From the NCBI GenBank assembly GCA_017619615.1, contig JAFZRY010000025.1, forward strand, positions 1 to 64,000: a stretch of DNA of 64,000 bases, in the 5' to 3' direction. Under the pieces are notes generated by a model. That model ran no database searches. It had not been told where the DNA came from and saw only the letters and a list, made by a program, of their open reading frames with translations. Source of the DNA: Lachnospiraceae bacterium (GTDB lineage Bacteria; Bacillota; Clostridia; Lachnospirales; Lachnospiraceae). Positions within the stretch are counted from its first letter, which is position 1. Each line of letters opens with the position of its first letter. Positions 40,185 to 47,834 of the stretch are shown one piece after another. The position numbers and the translations under genes were made by a program.

Positions 40185-41693
40185 ATGACCGATACCCGTA
40201 TCACTTCCGTATCCGTATACCGTTCCGGATGCATCATCACCCGCACCGCCGAAGTCGAACTGGAGCAGGGCACGCAGACCGTGCAGCTGCGCGGCCCCGG
40301 CCCCGCCGCGGATCCGCAGAGCCTCCGCCTGAGCGTGCCGGAAAACGTGCAGGGCGCCAACGTCCAGATGGATTACCTGACCGAGGAACAGAAAAAAGAG
40401 ATCTTGAAGGAACTCGCCAAAAAGCAGGATAAAGTCACGCGCAGCATCAAGGACACGGAGGAGCAGATCGCCCTCTGGAAGCAGAACGCGGACTTCAGCG
40501 CCAAGGAAAGCATCTCCCTGGCCGACATGACCGCCTTCCTGGAGCAGCTGCCGGAGCGCCTCGCCGCGCTGCAGGACCGGCGCGACGCCCTCCTGGAGGA
40601 GCAGGAAGCGCTGAAAAAAGAGCGGGAAAAACTCACCGAACAGAACAACAAGCCCTTTGTCAGCGTGGAGCTGACCGCCCCCGCCGCGGGCCGCTATCCC
40701 GTGGAACTGCGCTATAAGGACGAAAGCGCCGCCTGGGAGCCGAGCTACGAGCTGCACACCCAGGACGAGGACAGCGGCAGGCTGCTGCTCCGCCTGCGCG
40801 CCCGCATCGCCCAGGACACCGGCGAAGACTGGAAACAGGCCTCCCTGACGCTCTTCTCCGGCAACCCGTCCGTCTCCGGCACCATCCCGACGCTCTACCC
40901 GGCCCGCCTGCACTTCTATGAGCCGGTCCGCATGATGGCCAAAGGCCTGATGGGAGGAAGCGCCCGCACCAACGCGGCCCCGATGATGATGGAGGAGACC
41001 GCCATGCTGGACATGGAAGACGCCGCCCCCGCCCCGCTGATGAAAATGTCCCAGGTCATGGCGGATTCCGGCCGCACGGTCCAGGGTGACACCATGACGG
41101 AATACGAACTCACCGGCCGCTGGGACATCCGCAACGGCCAGAGCATCCTCTGCGACCTCCGCACCGACGAGATCCCCTGCCGCTACCAGGTCGTCGCCGT
41201 CCCGAAGCGCACCTCCGGCTGCTTCCTCTCCGCCGAAGTCAAGACCGCGGACCTCGAGGAAATGCAGAACGTCGAAGCCGCCGTCTACCTGAAAGGCACC
41301 TTCGCCGGCAACGTCTGGCTGCAGCCCGACATGACGGAGGACACCTACGACCTCTCCCTGGGCAAAGACGAGACCGTGAAAGTCAAACGCACCCAGAAGA
41401 AGAAATACACCTCCACCGTCCTCCTGAAGGGCCAGAAGAAGACCGAATATGAATTCGAGATCTCCGTCTCCTCCCGCAAGCCCAAGCCCTGCCAGGTCCT
41501 GGTCCGCGACCAGATCCCGATCACGGAGGAAAAATCCATCCAGGTGGAGACCGTTAACCTCTCCGGCGGCGAACTCGACGTCGATACCGGCCTGGTGAAA
41601 TGGAACTTCACGCTGCAGCCCGGCGAGACCCGCCAGCTGACATTGGCCTACACCACGGCGTGGCCGAAGGATAAACAGCTGCAGGAAGGGTAA
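40185..41693 (+). CDS. DUF4139 (mucoidy inhibitor MuiA-like) protein
   Basis: A 502-residue soluble protein. The N-terminal DUF4140-like beta domain starts ITSVSVYRSGCIITRTAEVEL. A long coiled coil (about 65-150) follows, then a DUF4139 beta domain starting with FVSVELTAPAAG and YKDESAAWEPSYEL. There is no signal peptide. The family name comes from a mucoidy phenotype; the activity is unknown. An Ala/Met-rich low-complexity stretch (about 250-290, MMMEETAMLDMEDAAPAP) is inserted within the second domain. The ATG follows GCAGGAAAGGACG. It is one of the few plus-strand genes in this part. Confidence 0.82.
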   Translation: MTDTRITSVSVYRSGCIITRTAEVELEQGTQTVQLRGPGPAADPQSLRLSVPENVQGANVQMDYLTEEQKKEILKELAKKQDKVTRSIKDTEEQIALWKQNADFSAKESISLADMTAFLEQLPERLAALQDRRDALLEEQEALKKEREKLTEQNNKPFVSVELTAPAAGRYPVELRYKDESAAWEPSYELHTQDEDSGRLLLRLRARIAQDTGEDWKQASLTLFSGNPSVSGTIPTLYPARLHFYEPVRMMAKGLMGGSARTNAAPMMMEETAMLDMEDAAPAPLMKMSQVMADSGRTVQGDTMTEYELTGRWDIRNGQSILCDLRTDEIPCRYQVVAVPKRTSGCFLSAEVKTADLEEMQNVEAAVYLKGTFAGNVWLQPDMTEDTYDLSLGKDETVKVKRTQKKKYTSTVLLKGQKKTEYEFEISVSSRKPKPCQVLVRDQIPITEEKSIQVETVNLSGGELDVDTGLVKWNFTLQPGETRQLTLAYTTAWPKDKQLQEG

Positions 41694-41716
41694 AGCACTG
41701 ATTACGGCTTTGCAAC

Positions 41717-41746
41717 AAAAAAGCGGCTCTCCTTGCGGGGAGCCGC
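41717..41746 (-). terminator. Terminator of the ribosomal operon
   Basis: Minus strand GCGGCTC / GAGCCGC hairpin followed by TTTTTT, 20 bases after the rplL stop. Confidence 0.9.
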
Positions 41747-41765
41747 CTTCCGGTTGGCTGAAGAA

Positions 41766-42140
41766 TTATTTCAGGGTGACCTTCGCGCCGACCTTTTCCA
41801 GTTCGGCCTTCATATGCTCGGCTTCTTCCTTGGTCGCGGCGGGCTTGATGACGCCGGGGGCGGAATCCAGCATTTCCTTGACTTCCTTCAGGCCGGCGCC
41901 GGTCAGGCTGCGGAGAGCCTTCAGGACGTCCATGCGCTTTTCGCCGACTTCGGTCAGTTCCACGTCGAACTCGGTCTTTTCTTCGACTTCTTCGACAGGG
42001 CCGGCAGCGGCGGCTACCACGACACCGGCAGCGGCGGATACGCCAAACTCTTCTTCACAGGCCTTTACCAGCTCGTTCAGTTCCAGAACGGTGAGTTCCT
42101 TTAAAGCTTCGATAAATTCAGCAGTCGTTAATTTCGCCAT
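41766..42140 (-). CDS. rplL: 50S ribosomal protein L7/L12
   Basis: A 124-residue stalk protein. The N-terminal dimerisation helix ([20 protein letters not shown], in part) is followed by an Ala/Val-rich hinge and the C-terminal domain with KKEVKEM-like [10 protein letters not shown]. It binds translation GTPases through the L10 stalk. It is last in the operon, 30 bases after rplJ and just before a terminator. Confidence 0.98.
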   Translation of the reverse strand: MAKLTTAEFIEALKELTVLELNELVKACEEEFGVSAAAGVVVAAAAGPVEEVEEKTEFDVELTEVGEKRMDVLKALRSLTGAGLKEVKEMLDSAPGVIKPAATKEEAEHMKAELEKVGAKVTLK

Positions 42141-42170
42141 GATTTATTTCCTCCGATTAATCAATAGTTT

Positions 42171-42659
42171 TTAGGCTTCCTGCTTCTCTGCCATCTGCTT
42201 AAGCACACGGGCAAAGTTGGTGATAGGGGACTGCATGCTGCCGAAGAGTCTGCCCAGCAGGACTTCCCTGCTCGGGATCAGAGCCACGGCGTTCATGCCC
42301 TTCTGATCGTAATAAGTTCCTTCCACAACGCCGGCCTTCAGCTTGATCACTTCGCCCTTCTTGTCGAAGTTGGTGATGATGCGGGCAGGCAGCGTGGCGT
42401 CGCCCTTCGAAACGGCGATCGCGGTGGGGCCGTTCAGGTCCCCGGACAGCGCTTCAAAGGGAGTGCCTTTCATGGCGATGTTCAGCAGGGTGTTCTTGTA
42501 GACACGGTAGGTGACGCCGTTCTGGCGCATTTCCTTGCGGAGCTTGGTATCCGCTTCCACGGTAATGCCCCGGTAGTCCACTAACACCGCAGCAGCAGCA
42601 TCAGAAAGCAGTTCGGAAATTTCCTGAACGATCGGTGCTTTCAGTTCTACTTTTGCCAT
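42171..42659 (-). CDS. rplJ: 50S ribosomal protein L10
   Basis: A 162-residue stalk base protein; the N-terminus (VELKAPIVQEISELL, VDYRGITVEAD) binds 23S rRNA and the C-terminal helix carries the L7/L12 dimers. The ATG at 42659 has AAGGAGG upstream. The gene is preceded by a 230-base leader that looks like the L10 leader autoregulation element. Confidence 0.98.
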   Translation of the reverse strand: MAKVELKAPIVQEISELLSDAAAAVLVDYRGITVEADTKLRKEMRQNGVTYRVYKNTLLNIAMKGTPFEALSGDLNGPTAIAVSKGDATLPARIITNFDKKGEVIKLKAGVVEGTYYDQKGMNAVALIPSREVLLGRLFGSMQSPITNFARVLKQMAEKQEA

Positions 42660-42850
42660 AGTTCAACCTCCTTGTTATATTTGGCACACCAGCTGCTGAG
42701 CTGTAAAAAACTCTCCGGCGCGGGCCGGAGAGTCTGAAAAGAATTCGATGGTTCGAGTTCCCTCTTCCTCGGCAGGCGCTTGCGCTTACACGGTTTCCCG
42801 TACCTGCTGTCTTCGGCAGCGGTGATACGCTTATGGTTTTTACCACAGAT
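42660..42850 (-). promoter_or_regulatory. L10 leader (ribosomal autoregulatory mRNA)
   Basis: The 230-base gap between rplA and rplJ holds several helices on the minus strand, including GGCGCTTGCGCTT-like and GAGGAAGAGGGAACTC pieces. It ends in a terminator hairpin (42706-42735). This is the standard position of the L10(L12)4-binding leader that limits rplJL expression. I identify it by position and by recalled features rather than by a model search. Confidence 0.7.
42706..42735 (-). terminator. Attenuator hairpin of the L10 leader
   Basis: Minus strand ACTCTCCGGCCCGCGCCGGAGAG followed by TTTTTT, 47 bases before the rplJ start. (Motif is given in overlapping parts: arms CTCTCCGG and CCGGAGAG.). 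Confidence 0.85.
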
Positions 42851-42891
42851 GACTGCGGCTGTCAAGCATGTGCGGGAAAATCCCGCATTTT

Positions 42892-43590
42892 TTATGCGTT
42901 GAGCAGCTTGATGGTGTTGACCTTCACGCCGGGGCCCATGGTGGAGGCCACGGTGACGCTCTTTAAGAACGCGCCCTTCACGGCAGCGGGACGGGCCTTG
43001 ACGATGGCGCCCACTACGGTGTTGAAGTTGTCCAGCAGGGCTTCTTCGGTGAAGGAGACCTTGCCGATCGGGACGTGGATGATGTTGGCCTTGTCCAGAC
43101 GGTATTCGATCTTACCGGCTTTGATGTCGGCCAGAGCCTTGGTCACGTCCATGGTCACGGTGCCGGCCTTGGGGTTGGGCATTAAGCCCTTCGGACCCAG
43201 GATACGGCCCAGACGGCCGACCACGCCCATCATGTCGGGGGTGGCTACCACGACGTCGAAATCCAGCCATCCGTCGTTCTGGATGCGCGGGATCAGTTCC
43301 TCGGCGCCTACGTAATCCGCGCCGGCGGCCTGGGCTTCGTCAGCCTTCACGCCCTTGGCGAATACGAGCACGCGGACGGTCTTGCCGGTGCCGTGAGGCA
43401 GCACGACGGCGCCGCGGATCTGCTGATCGGCATGACGGCCGTCGCAGCCCGTGCGCAGGTGGACTTCCACGGTCTCGTCGAACTTCGCGGAGGCCATCTT
43501 CTTGACCTGGGCGATCGCGGCGTCCGCGTCAAAGATCTGGGTGCGGTCGTAACTCTTGAGAGCTTCTTTATACTTCTTGCTTCTGAACAT
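42892..43590 (-). CDS. rplA: 50S ribosomal protein L1
   Basis: A 232-residue L1. Typical blocks are the [20 protein letters not shown] segment and [17 protein letters not shown] with the 23S rRNA-binding loop. It forms the mobile stalk near the E site. It lies 13 bases after rplK. Confidence 0.98.
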   Translation of the reverse strand: MFRSKKYKEALKSYDRTQIFDADAAIAQVKKMASAKFDETVEVHLRTGCDGRHADQQIRGAVVLPHGTGKTVRVLVFAKGVKADEAQAAGADYVGAEELIPRIQNDGWLDFDVVVATPDMMGVVGRLGRILGPKGLMPNPKAGTVTMDVTKALADIKAGKIEYRLDKANIIHVPIGKVSFTEEALLDNFNTVVGAIVKARPAAVKGAFLKSVTVASTMGPGVKVNTIKLLNA

Positions 43591-43603
43591 TTCCGGTCCC
43601 TCC

Positions 43604-44029
43604 TCAGTCTTTCACGACGATGCCCATGCTGCGGGCAGTGCCGGCGATCATGCTGGTGGCGGCTTCCACGGAAGCGGCGTTCAGATCGGGCATCTTCTGC
43701 TCGGCGATCTTCTGCACTTCAGCACGCGTTAAGGTGGCGACCTTCGTCTTGTTGGGGGCGCCGGAACCGGACTGGATCTTGGCGGCCTTCTTCAGCAGGA
43801 CGGCGGCGGGCGGGGTCTTGGTCACGAAGGAGAAGGTGCGGTCCGCGTAAACGGTGATCACGACGGGGATGATGGTATCGCCTTCGTTGGCCGTGCGGGC
43901 GTTGAATTCCTTGGTGAACTGCACGATGTTCAGGCCGTGCTGGCCCAGAGCGGGACCAACAGGCGGGGCCGGCGTTGCCTTACCGGCCGGGATCTGCAGC
44001 TTGATAAAAGCTGTTACTTTCTTTGCCAT
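43604..44029 (-). CDS. rplK: 50S ribosomal protein L11
   Basis: A 141-residue L11 with the N-terminal proline-rich loop ([20 protein letters not shown]) and C-terminal rRNA-binding domain ending [10 protein letters not shown]. It binds the GTPase-associated centre of 23S rRNA. The ATG has TAGGAGGAG upstream. It stands between nusG (73-base gap) and rplA. Confidence 0.98.
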   Translation of the reverse strand: MAKKVTAFIKLQIPAGKATPAPPVGPALGQHGLNIVQFTKEFNARTANEGDTIIPVVITVYADRTFSFVTKTPPAAVLLKKAAKIQSGSGAPNKTKVATLTRAEVQKIAEQKMPDLNAASVEAATSMIAGTARSMGIVVKD

Positions 44030-44102
44030 AACTGGCTCCTCCTATAAAGTATTCCGGAAAAATCCGGTGTCGTGGTGTGAGGGGAAGATCCTCTCCCACA
44101 TT

Positions 44103-44621
44103 TCACATGCGCTTGACCTCCGTGAACGCCAGTTCCACCGGCGTCGGACGGCCAACGAACATGGAAAAGATAACGTTGACGGTCTGTTTGCTTTCGTTGA
44201 TGGACTTGATCTCGCCCGTGGTGCCTTCCCAGACACCGGAGATCACCGTGACCGTATCGCCCACCTTGAAGTCCGTGACGACACCTTCGCCATGGACGCC
44301 CAGCCGGTCCACTTCCTCCTGGGACAGCGGCACCGCTTCGCCGCCCGGGCCCACGAAGCCCGTGACGCCGCGGGTGTTGCGGACGATGTACCAGGTGCGG
44401 TCGTTTTTGATCATGTGCACCAGCACGTAGCTGGGGAACTGTTTCTTCTGAACGACCTTTTTCAGACCGTCCTTGACCTCGATGACGTCCTGGATGGGAA
44501 CGGCCACTTCGAGGATCTCATCCTGAAGCTTCAGGTTGTTGATGGTCTGCTCCAGGTCGGCCTTTACCTTATTCTCATAGCCGGAATAGGTGTGGACCAC
44601 GTACCATTTTGCTTCTTCCAT
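44103..44621 (-). CDS. nusG: Transcription termination/antitermination protein NusG
   Basis: A 172-residue NusG. The NGN domain starts KWYVVHTYSGYENKVKADLE and binds RNA polymerase; the KOW domain carries VGDTVTVISGVWEG. It is in the conserved rpmG-secE-nusG-rplK order, 17 bases after secE. Confidence 0.98.
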   Translation of the reverse strand: MEEAKWYVVHTYSGYENKVKADLEQTINNLKLQDEILEVAVPIQDVIEVKDGLKKVVQKKQFPSYVLVHMIKNDRTWYIVRNTRGVTGFVGPGGEAVPLSQEEVDRLGVHGEGVVTDFKVGDTVTVISGVWEGTTGEIKSINESKQTVNVIFSMFVGRPTPVELAFTEVKRM

Positions 44622-44638
44622 GGAGTTCTCCTACCGGA

Positions 44639-44854
44639 TCACAGGATCAGGCCCAGACCGAACTTGATGACCGCATCGATGATGGCGATCAGCACGCCGA
44701 GCGCCACGCCGAAGAAAATGACGGCGCCGGTCTCTTTTGCCACCGTGGCTTTGGTGGGCCAGATGATCTTCTTGAATTCCGCTTTAACGCCTTTGAAAAA
44801 ACCGGGCTTTTTGGGCTCCTGCTTCTCCACTTTCTTTTCTTTCTCTTCCGCCAT
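44639..44854 (-). CDS. secE: Preprotein translocase subunit SecE
   Basis: A 71-residue SecE with one membrane helix (about 46-68) after the conserved amphipathic FFKGVKAEFKKIIWPTKA. A charged EKEKKVEKQEPKK stretch precedes it. It clamps SecY in the protein export channel. It sits 12 bases after rpmG. Confidence 0.96.
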   Translation of the reverse strand: MAEEKEKKVEKQEPKKPGFFKGVKAEFKKIIWPTKATVAKETGAVIFFGVALGVLIAIIDAVIKFGLGLIL

Positions 44855-44866
44855 AGTGCTCTCCGA

Positions 44867-45016
44867 TTATTTCGTCTCTCTGTGCAGCGTGTGACGCTTG
44901 CAGAACGGGCAGTATTTCTTGGTTTCCAGCCGTTCCGGATGGTTCTTCTTTTCCTTGGTGGTGTTGTAGTTTCTCTGCTTGCATTCCGTGCAGGACAAGG
45001 TGATTCTGGTGCGCAT
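44867..45016 (-). CDS. rpmG: 50S ribosomal protein L33
   Basis: A 49-residue L33 of the zinc-binding type: CTECKQRNY and CPFCKRHT give the four cysteines. Zinc-binding L33 is normally used when zinc is sufficient. MRTRITLSC is the standard start, with AAGGGAGG upstream. It is the first gene of the operon, after a near-consensus promoter. Confidence 0.97.
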   Translation of the reverse strand: MRTRITLSCTECKQRNYNTTKEKKNHPERLETKKYCPFCKRHTLHRETK

Positions 45017-45094
45017 TTTCGGCTACCTCCCTTTATTTTTCGCGGCCGTGGCGGCGAGCCGCCGGCTGTCTTCCGTGCCGATTTTTCAGTCGAC

Positions 45095-45149
45095 AAAAAA
45101 AAGACCCAAAACAGCGGCTTGTGTAGTATAGCAAAGCGCTGCGGGTCTT
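45095..45149 (-). terminator. xth terminator overlapping the rpmG promoter
   Basis: Arms GGGTCTT (plus, 45143-45149) and AAGACCC (45101-45107), extended by CGCTG/CAGCG, with a T run on the minus strand. The -10 and part of the spacer of the ribosomal operon promoter lie in its loop and arm. Confidence 0.65.
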
Positions 45150-45154
45150 GTCAA
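45125..45154 (-). promoter_or_regulatory. Promoter of the rpmG-secE-nusG-rplKAJL operon
   Basis: Minus strand TTGACA (45154-45149) and TATACT (45130-45125), spacer 18. Confidence 0.85.
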
Positions 45155-45183
45155 TAGTTTTTCCGCGTGATTTTACAATGTTT

Positions 45184-45939
45184 TTACCGGATCACCAGCT
45201 CCACCGGGCAGTGGTCGGAGCCGAAGATCTCACTGTGGATCGCGGCGCTGACCAGGCGGTCCTTCAGGCTGTCCGAGACCACGAAATAGTCGATGCGCCA
45301 CCCCGCGTTCCGCTCCCGGGCGCGCATGCGGTAGGACCACCAGCTGTAGGCGTCTTTGAGGTCCGGGTAGAAGTACCGGAAGGTGTCCGTGAAACCGGCG
45401 GCCAGGAGTTCGGAGAACTTGCCGCGCTCTTCGTCGGAGAAGCCGGCGTTCTGGTGGTTGGTGGCGGGGTTTTTCAGGTCGATCTCCTCGTGCGCGACGT
45501 TCAGGTCGCCGCAGAGGATCACGGGCTTGGTCTGCGCGAGGCGCGACAGGTAGGCGCGGAGGGCGTCCTCGAAGCGGCAGCGGTACTCCAGGCGCTTCAA
45601 GCCGTCCTGCGAGTTGGGCGTGTAGCAGCAGACCAGGTATTCGTCCGGGAATTCGCAGGTGATGACGCGGCCTTCGTGGTCGTGCTCGTCGACCCCGATG
45701 CCGTACGTCACGGCCAGCGGCTCCTCCTTTGTCAGCACCAGCGTGCCCGAATAGCCCTTTTTGTCCGCATAATTCCAGTACGCGTGATACTGCGGCAGCT
45801 CCAGTTCCACCTGTCCGGCCTGCAGCTTGGTCTCCTGCAGGCACAGGACGTCCGGGTCCAGCGCGGCGACCGCGTCGTAGAAGTTTTTGCCGAGGACGGC
45901 GCGGAGGCCGTTCACGTTCCAGGAGATGAGTTTTTTCAC
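45184..45939 (-). CDS. xth: Exodeoxyribonuclease III
   Basis: A 251-residue AP endonuclease / 3'-5' exonuclease. It starts KKLISWNVNGLRAVLGKNF and has the metal glutamate in CLQETKLQ, GDLNVAHEEIDL and the terminal GSDHCPVEL. The start is a GTG at 45939 with GAGGT upstream, chosen because the conserved strand begins there. An upstream ATG at 46038 would translate a palindromic repeat pair. The role is base excision repair of abasic sites. Confidence 0.94.
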   Translation of the reverse strand: MKKLISWNVNGLRAVLGKNFYDAVAALDPDVLCLQETKLQAGQVELELPQYHAYWNYADKKGYSGTLVLTKEEPLAVTYGIGVDEHDHEGRVITCEFPDEYLVCCYTPNSQDGLKRLEYRCRFEDALRAYLSRLAQTKPVILCGDLNVAHEEIDLKNPATNHQNAGFSDEERGKFSELLAAGFTDTFRYFYPDLKDAYSWWSYRMRARERNAGWRIDYFVVSDSLKDRLVSAAIHSEIFGSDHCPVELVIR

Positions 45940-45962
45940 GGGAAGATACCTCGCGGGGTGAG

Positions 45963-46032
45963 CTGACAGGGGGACGGTTCCTTTGTCAGGTTTTTTGAAG
46001 AAAAGCTGACAAAGGAACCGTCCCCCTGTCAG
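45963..46032. repeat. Head-to-head pair of the CTGACA/TGTCAG repeat
   Basis: Copy 45963-45989 and its exact reverse complement 46006-46032 (27 bases each) are separated by 16 bases. Together they can form a very long hairpin between RNase Y and exonuclease III genes. Confidence 0.9.
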
Positions 46033-46035
46033 ATT

Positions 46036-46060
46036 CAAAAGGGGCGGCCGGAGCCGCCCC
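46036..46060 (-). terminator. rny terminator
   Basis: GGGGCGGC / GCCGCCCC arms, then TTTTG on the minus strand, 12 bases after the rny stop. Confidence 0.8.
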
Positions 46061-46071
46061 GCGGGTTTTTG

Positions 46072-47655
46072 TTATTTGGCGTAGTCGACGGTCCGGGATT
46101 CGCGGATGACGTTGACTTTGATCTGGCCGGGGTATTCCATTTCGTCCTCGATGCGCTTGGCGATATCGTGGGCGAGGACGACCATCGCGTCATCGTTGAT
46201 CTGTTCGGGCACGACCATCACGCGGACTTCGCGGCCGGCCTGGATGGCGAAGGATTTATCCACGCCCTTGAAGGAGTTGGTGATCTCCTCCAGCTGGGCC
46301 AGGCGGTTGGTATAGGTCTCCAGCGTGTCGCGGCGGGCGCCGGGGCGGGCGGCGGAAATGGCATCCGCGGCCTGCACGACGCAGGAAATGAGGGACGTGG
46401 GCTCCACGTCGCCGTGGTGAGATTCCACCGCGTTGATGACCGTGGCGTTCTCCTTGTACTTGCGGCACAGCTCGGCGCCGATCTGCACGTGGGAGCCTTC
46501 CATCTCCTGGTCCACGCTCTTGCCGATGTCATGCAGCAGGCCCGCGCGTTTCGCCAGGCGGACGTCCAGTCCCAGTTCGCCGGCCAGCAGGCCGGACAGG
46601 TGCGCCACCTCGATGGAATGCTTTAGGGCGTTCTGGCCGTAGCTGGCGCGGAAGTGCATCTTGCCCAGCAGGCGGACCAGTTCGGGATGGATGCCGTGGA
46701 CGCCGACCTCCAGGATGGCGGCCTCGCCCTTCTCCTTCATGATCTCCTCGACTTCCTTCTGGGCCTTCTTGACCACTTCCTCGATCCGGGCGGGATGGAT
46801 GCGGCCGTCCAGGATCAGCTTCTCCAGCGCGATCCGGGCCACTTCCCGGCGGGTCAGGTCGAAGCCGCTGATGACGACGGCTTCCGGCGTGTCGTCGATG
46901 ATCAGTTCGACGCCGGTGGCCTGCTCCAGGGCGCGGATGTTCCGGCCCTCGCGGCCGATGATGCGGCCCTTCATTTCGTCATTGGGCAGGGACACCACGG
47001 AAATGGACGTTTCGGACACGTGGTCCGCCGCGCATTTCTGGATGGCGGTGGTGATGTATTCCTTGGCTTTCTTGGTGGCGTCTTCCTTCGCGCGGGCGTT
47101 GATCTCGCGCAGGCGCTTGGCGATGTCGTGTTCGGCGTCTTCCGTCACGCTCTGGATCAGGAATTCCTTCGCTTGTTCCTTGGTGAGTCCGGAGAGCTGC
47201 TCCAGCTTTTCCTGCTGCTGGCGCACCAGTTCTTCGGCTTCCTGTTCTTTCTTCTTTAATCTTTCGTCTCTGGCCTGGACGCTCTGTTCTTTTTTCTCCA
47301 GGGCTTCGGTTTTTTTGTCCAGGTTCTCCTCTTTGCTCTGCACCCGCTGCTCGGCTTTTCTCAGCTCGGCCCGGCGTTCCTTGGCTTCCCGCTCCAGTTC
47401 GTTTTTGGCGGCGATGTTTTCTTCCTTGGCTTCCAGCAGCGCTTCGCGCTTCTTTTCGGCCGCTTCCTTCAATGCTTCATCTATGATTTCACGTGATTTC
47501 ACTTCGGCCGAGCCGACGGTAGTCTCGAAGATCTTCCGCTGGCGCGCCGCCGAAATGACCCACGACAGAATGGCCGCAGCAACGATCAGGACGACGGCGA
47601 TGATCACGGTGGTCATCTTGCCCATGGCTGCGACGTAGAACATTCCATTGGTCAC
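46072..47655 (-). CDS. rny: Ribonuclease Y
   Basis: A 527-residue membrane-anchored endoribonuclease that starts bulk mRNA decay. N-terminal membrane helix (about 14-35), long coiled coil (about 40-200), KH domain with [15 protein letters not shown], and HD domain with [12 protein letters not shown]. The start is GTG at 47655, seven bases after AAGGAGG; the next in-frame ATG is four codons later. A strong promoter at 47728-47757 supports a separate transcript. Confidence 0.97.
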   Translation of the reverse strand: MTNGMFYVAAMGKMTTVIIAVVLIVAAAILSWVISAARQRKIFETTVGSAEVKSREIIDEALKEAAEKKREALLEAKEENIAAKNELEREAKERRAELRKAEQRVQSKEENLDKKTEALEKKEQSVQARDERLKKKEQEAEELVRQQQEKLEQLSGLTKEQAKEFLIQSVTEDAEHDIAKRLREINARAKEDATKKAKEYITTAIQKCAADHVSETSISVVSLPNDEMKGRIIGREGRNIRALEQATGVELIIDDTPEAVVISGFDLTRREVARIALEKLILDGRIHPARIEEVVKKAQKEVEEIMKEKGEAAILEVGVHGIHPELVRLLGKMHFRASYGQNALKHSIEVAHLSGLLAGELGLDVRLAKRAGLLHDIGKSVDQEMEGSHVQIGAELCRKYKENATVINAVESHHGDVEPTSLISCVVQAADAISAARPGARRDTLETYTNRLAQLEEITNSFKGVDKSFAIQAGREVRVMVVPEQINDDAMVVLAHDIAKRIEDEMEYPGQIKVNVIRESRTVDYAK

Positions 47656-47727
47656 AGGAGCACCTCCTTCATTCTATTTTCAACGTCCGGACACGCACAA
47701 AGAACAGCTGTCCGCCGCATCGTTCCT

Positions 47728-47757
47728 ATTATAGCCAGAAAGCAGGGGAAATGTCAA
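47728..47757 (-). promoter_or_regulatory. rny promoter
   Basis: Minus strand TTGACA (47757-47752) and TATAAT (47733-47728), spacer 18. Confidence 0.85.
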
Positions 47758-47780
47758 GGGCGGAGAAGGCGGAAAAAGAC

Positions 47781-47812
47781 AAAAAAAGGGGGCGGACGAA
47801 GGCGTCCGCCCC
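47781..47812 (-). terminator. Terminator of the purine operon
   Basis: Minus strand GGGGCGGACGCC / GTCCGCCCCC hairpin followed by seven T, after purL. Confidence 0.92.
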
Positions 47813-47834
47813 ATGCGGGTGGCCGGGAGACCGG

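Noticed and set aside
42740-42765. tRNA-like GGTTCGAGTTCC sequence
   Set aside because: No acceptor, D or anticodon arms can be folded around it; it lies in the L10 leader.
45940-46038. ATG at 46038 as the start of exonuclease III
   Set aside because: It would translate the repeat pair; the conserved N-terminus begins at the GTG at 45939 with a suitable ribosome site.
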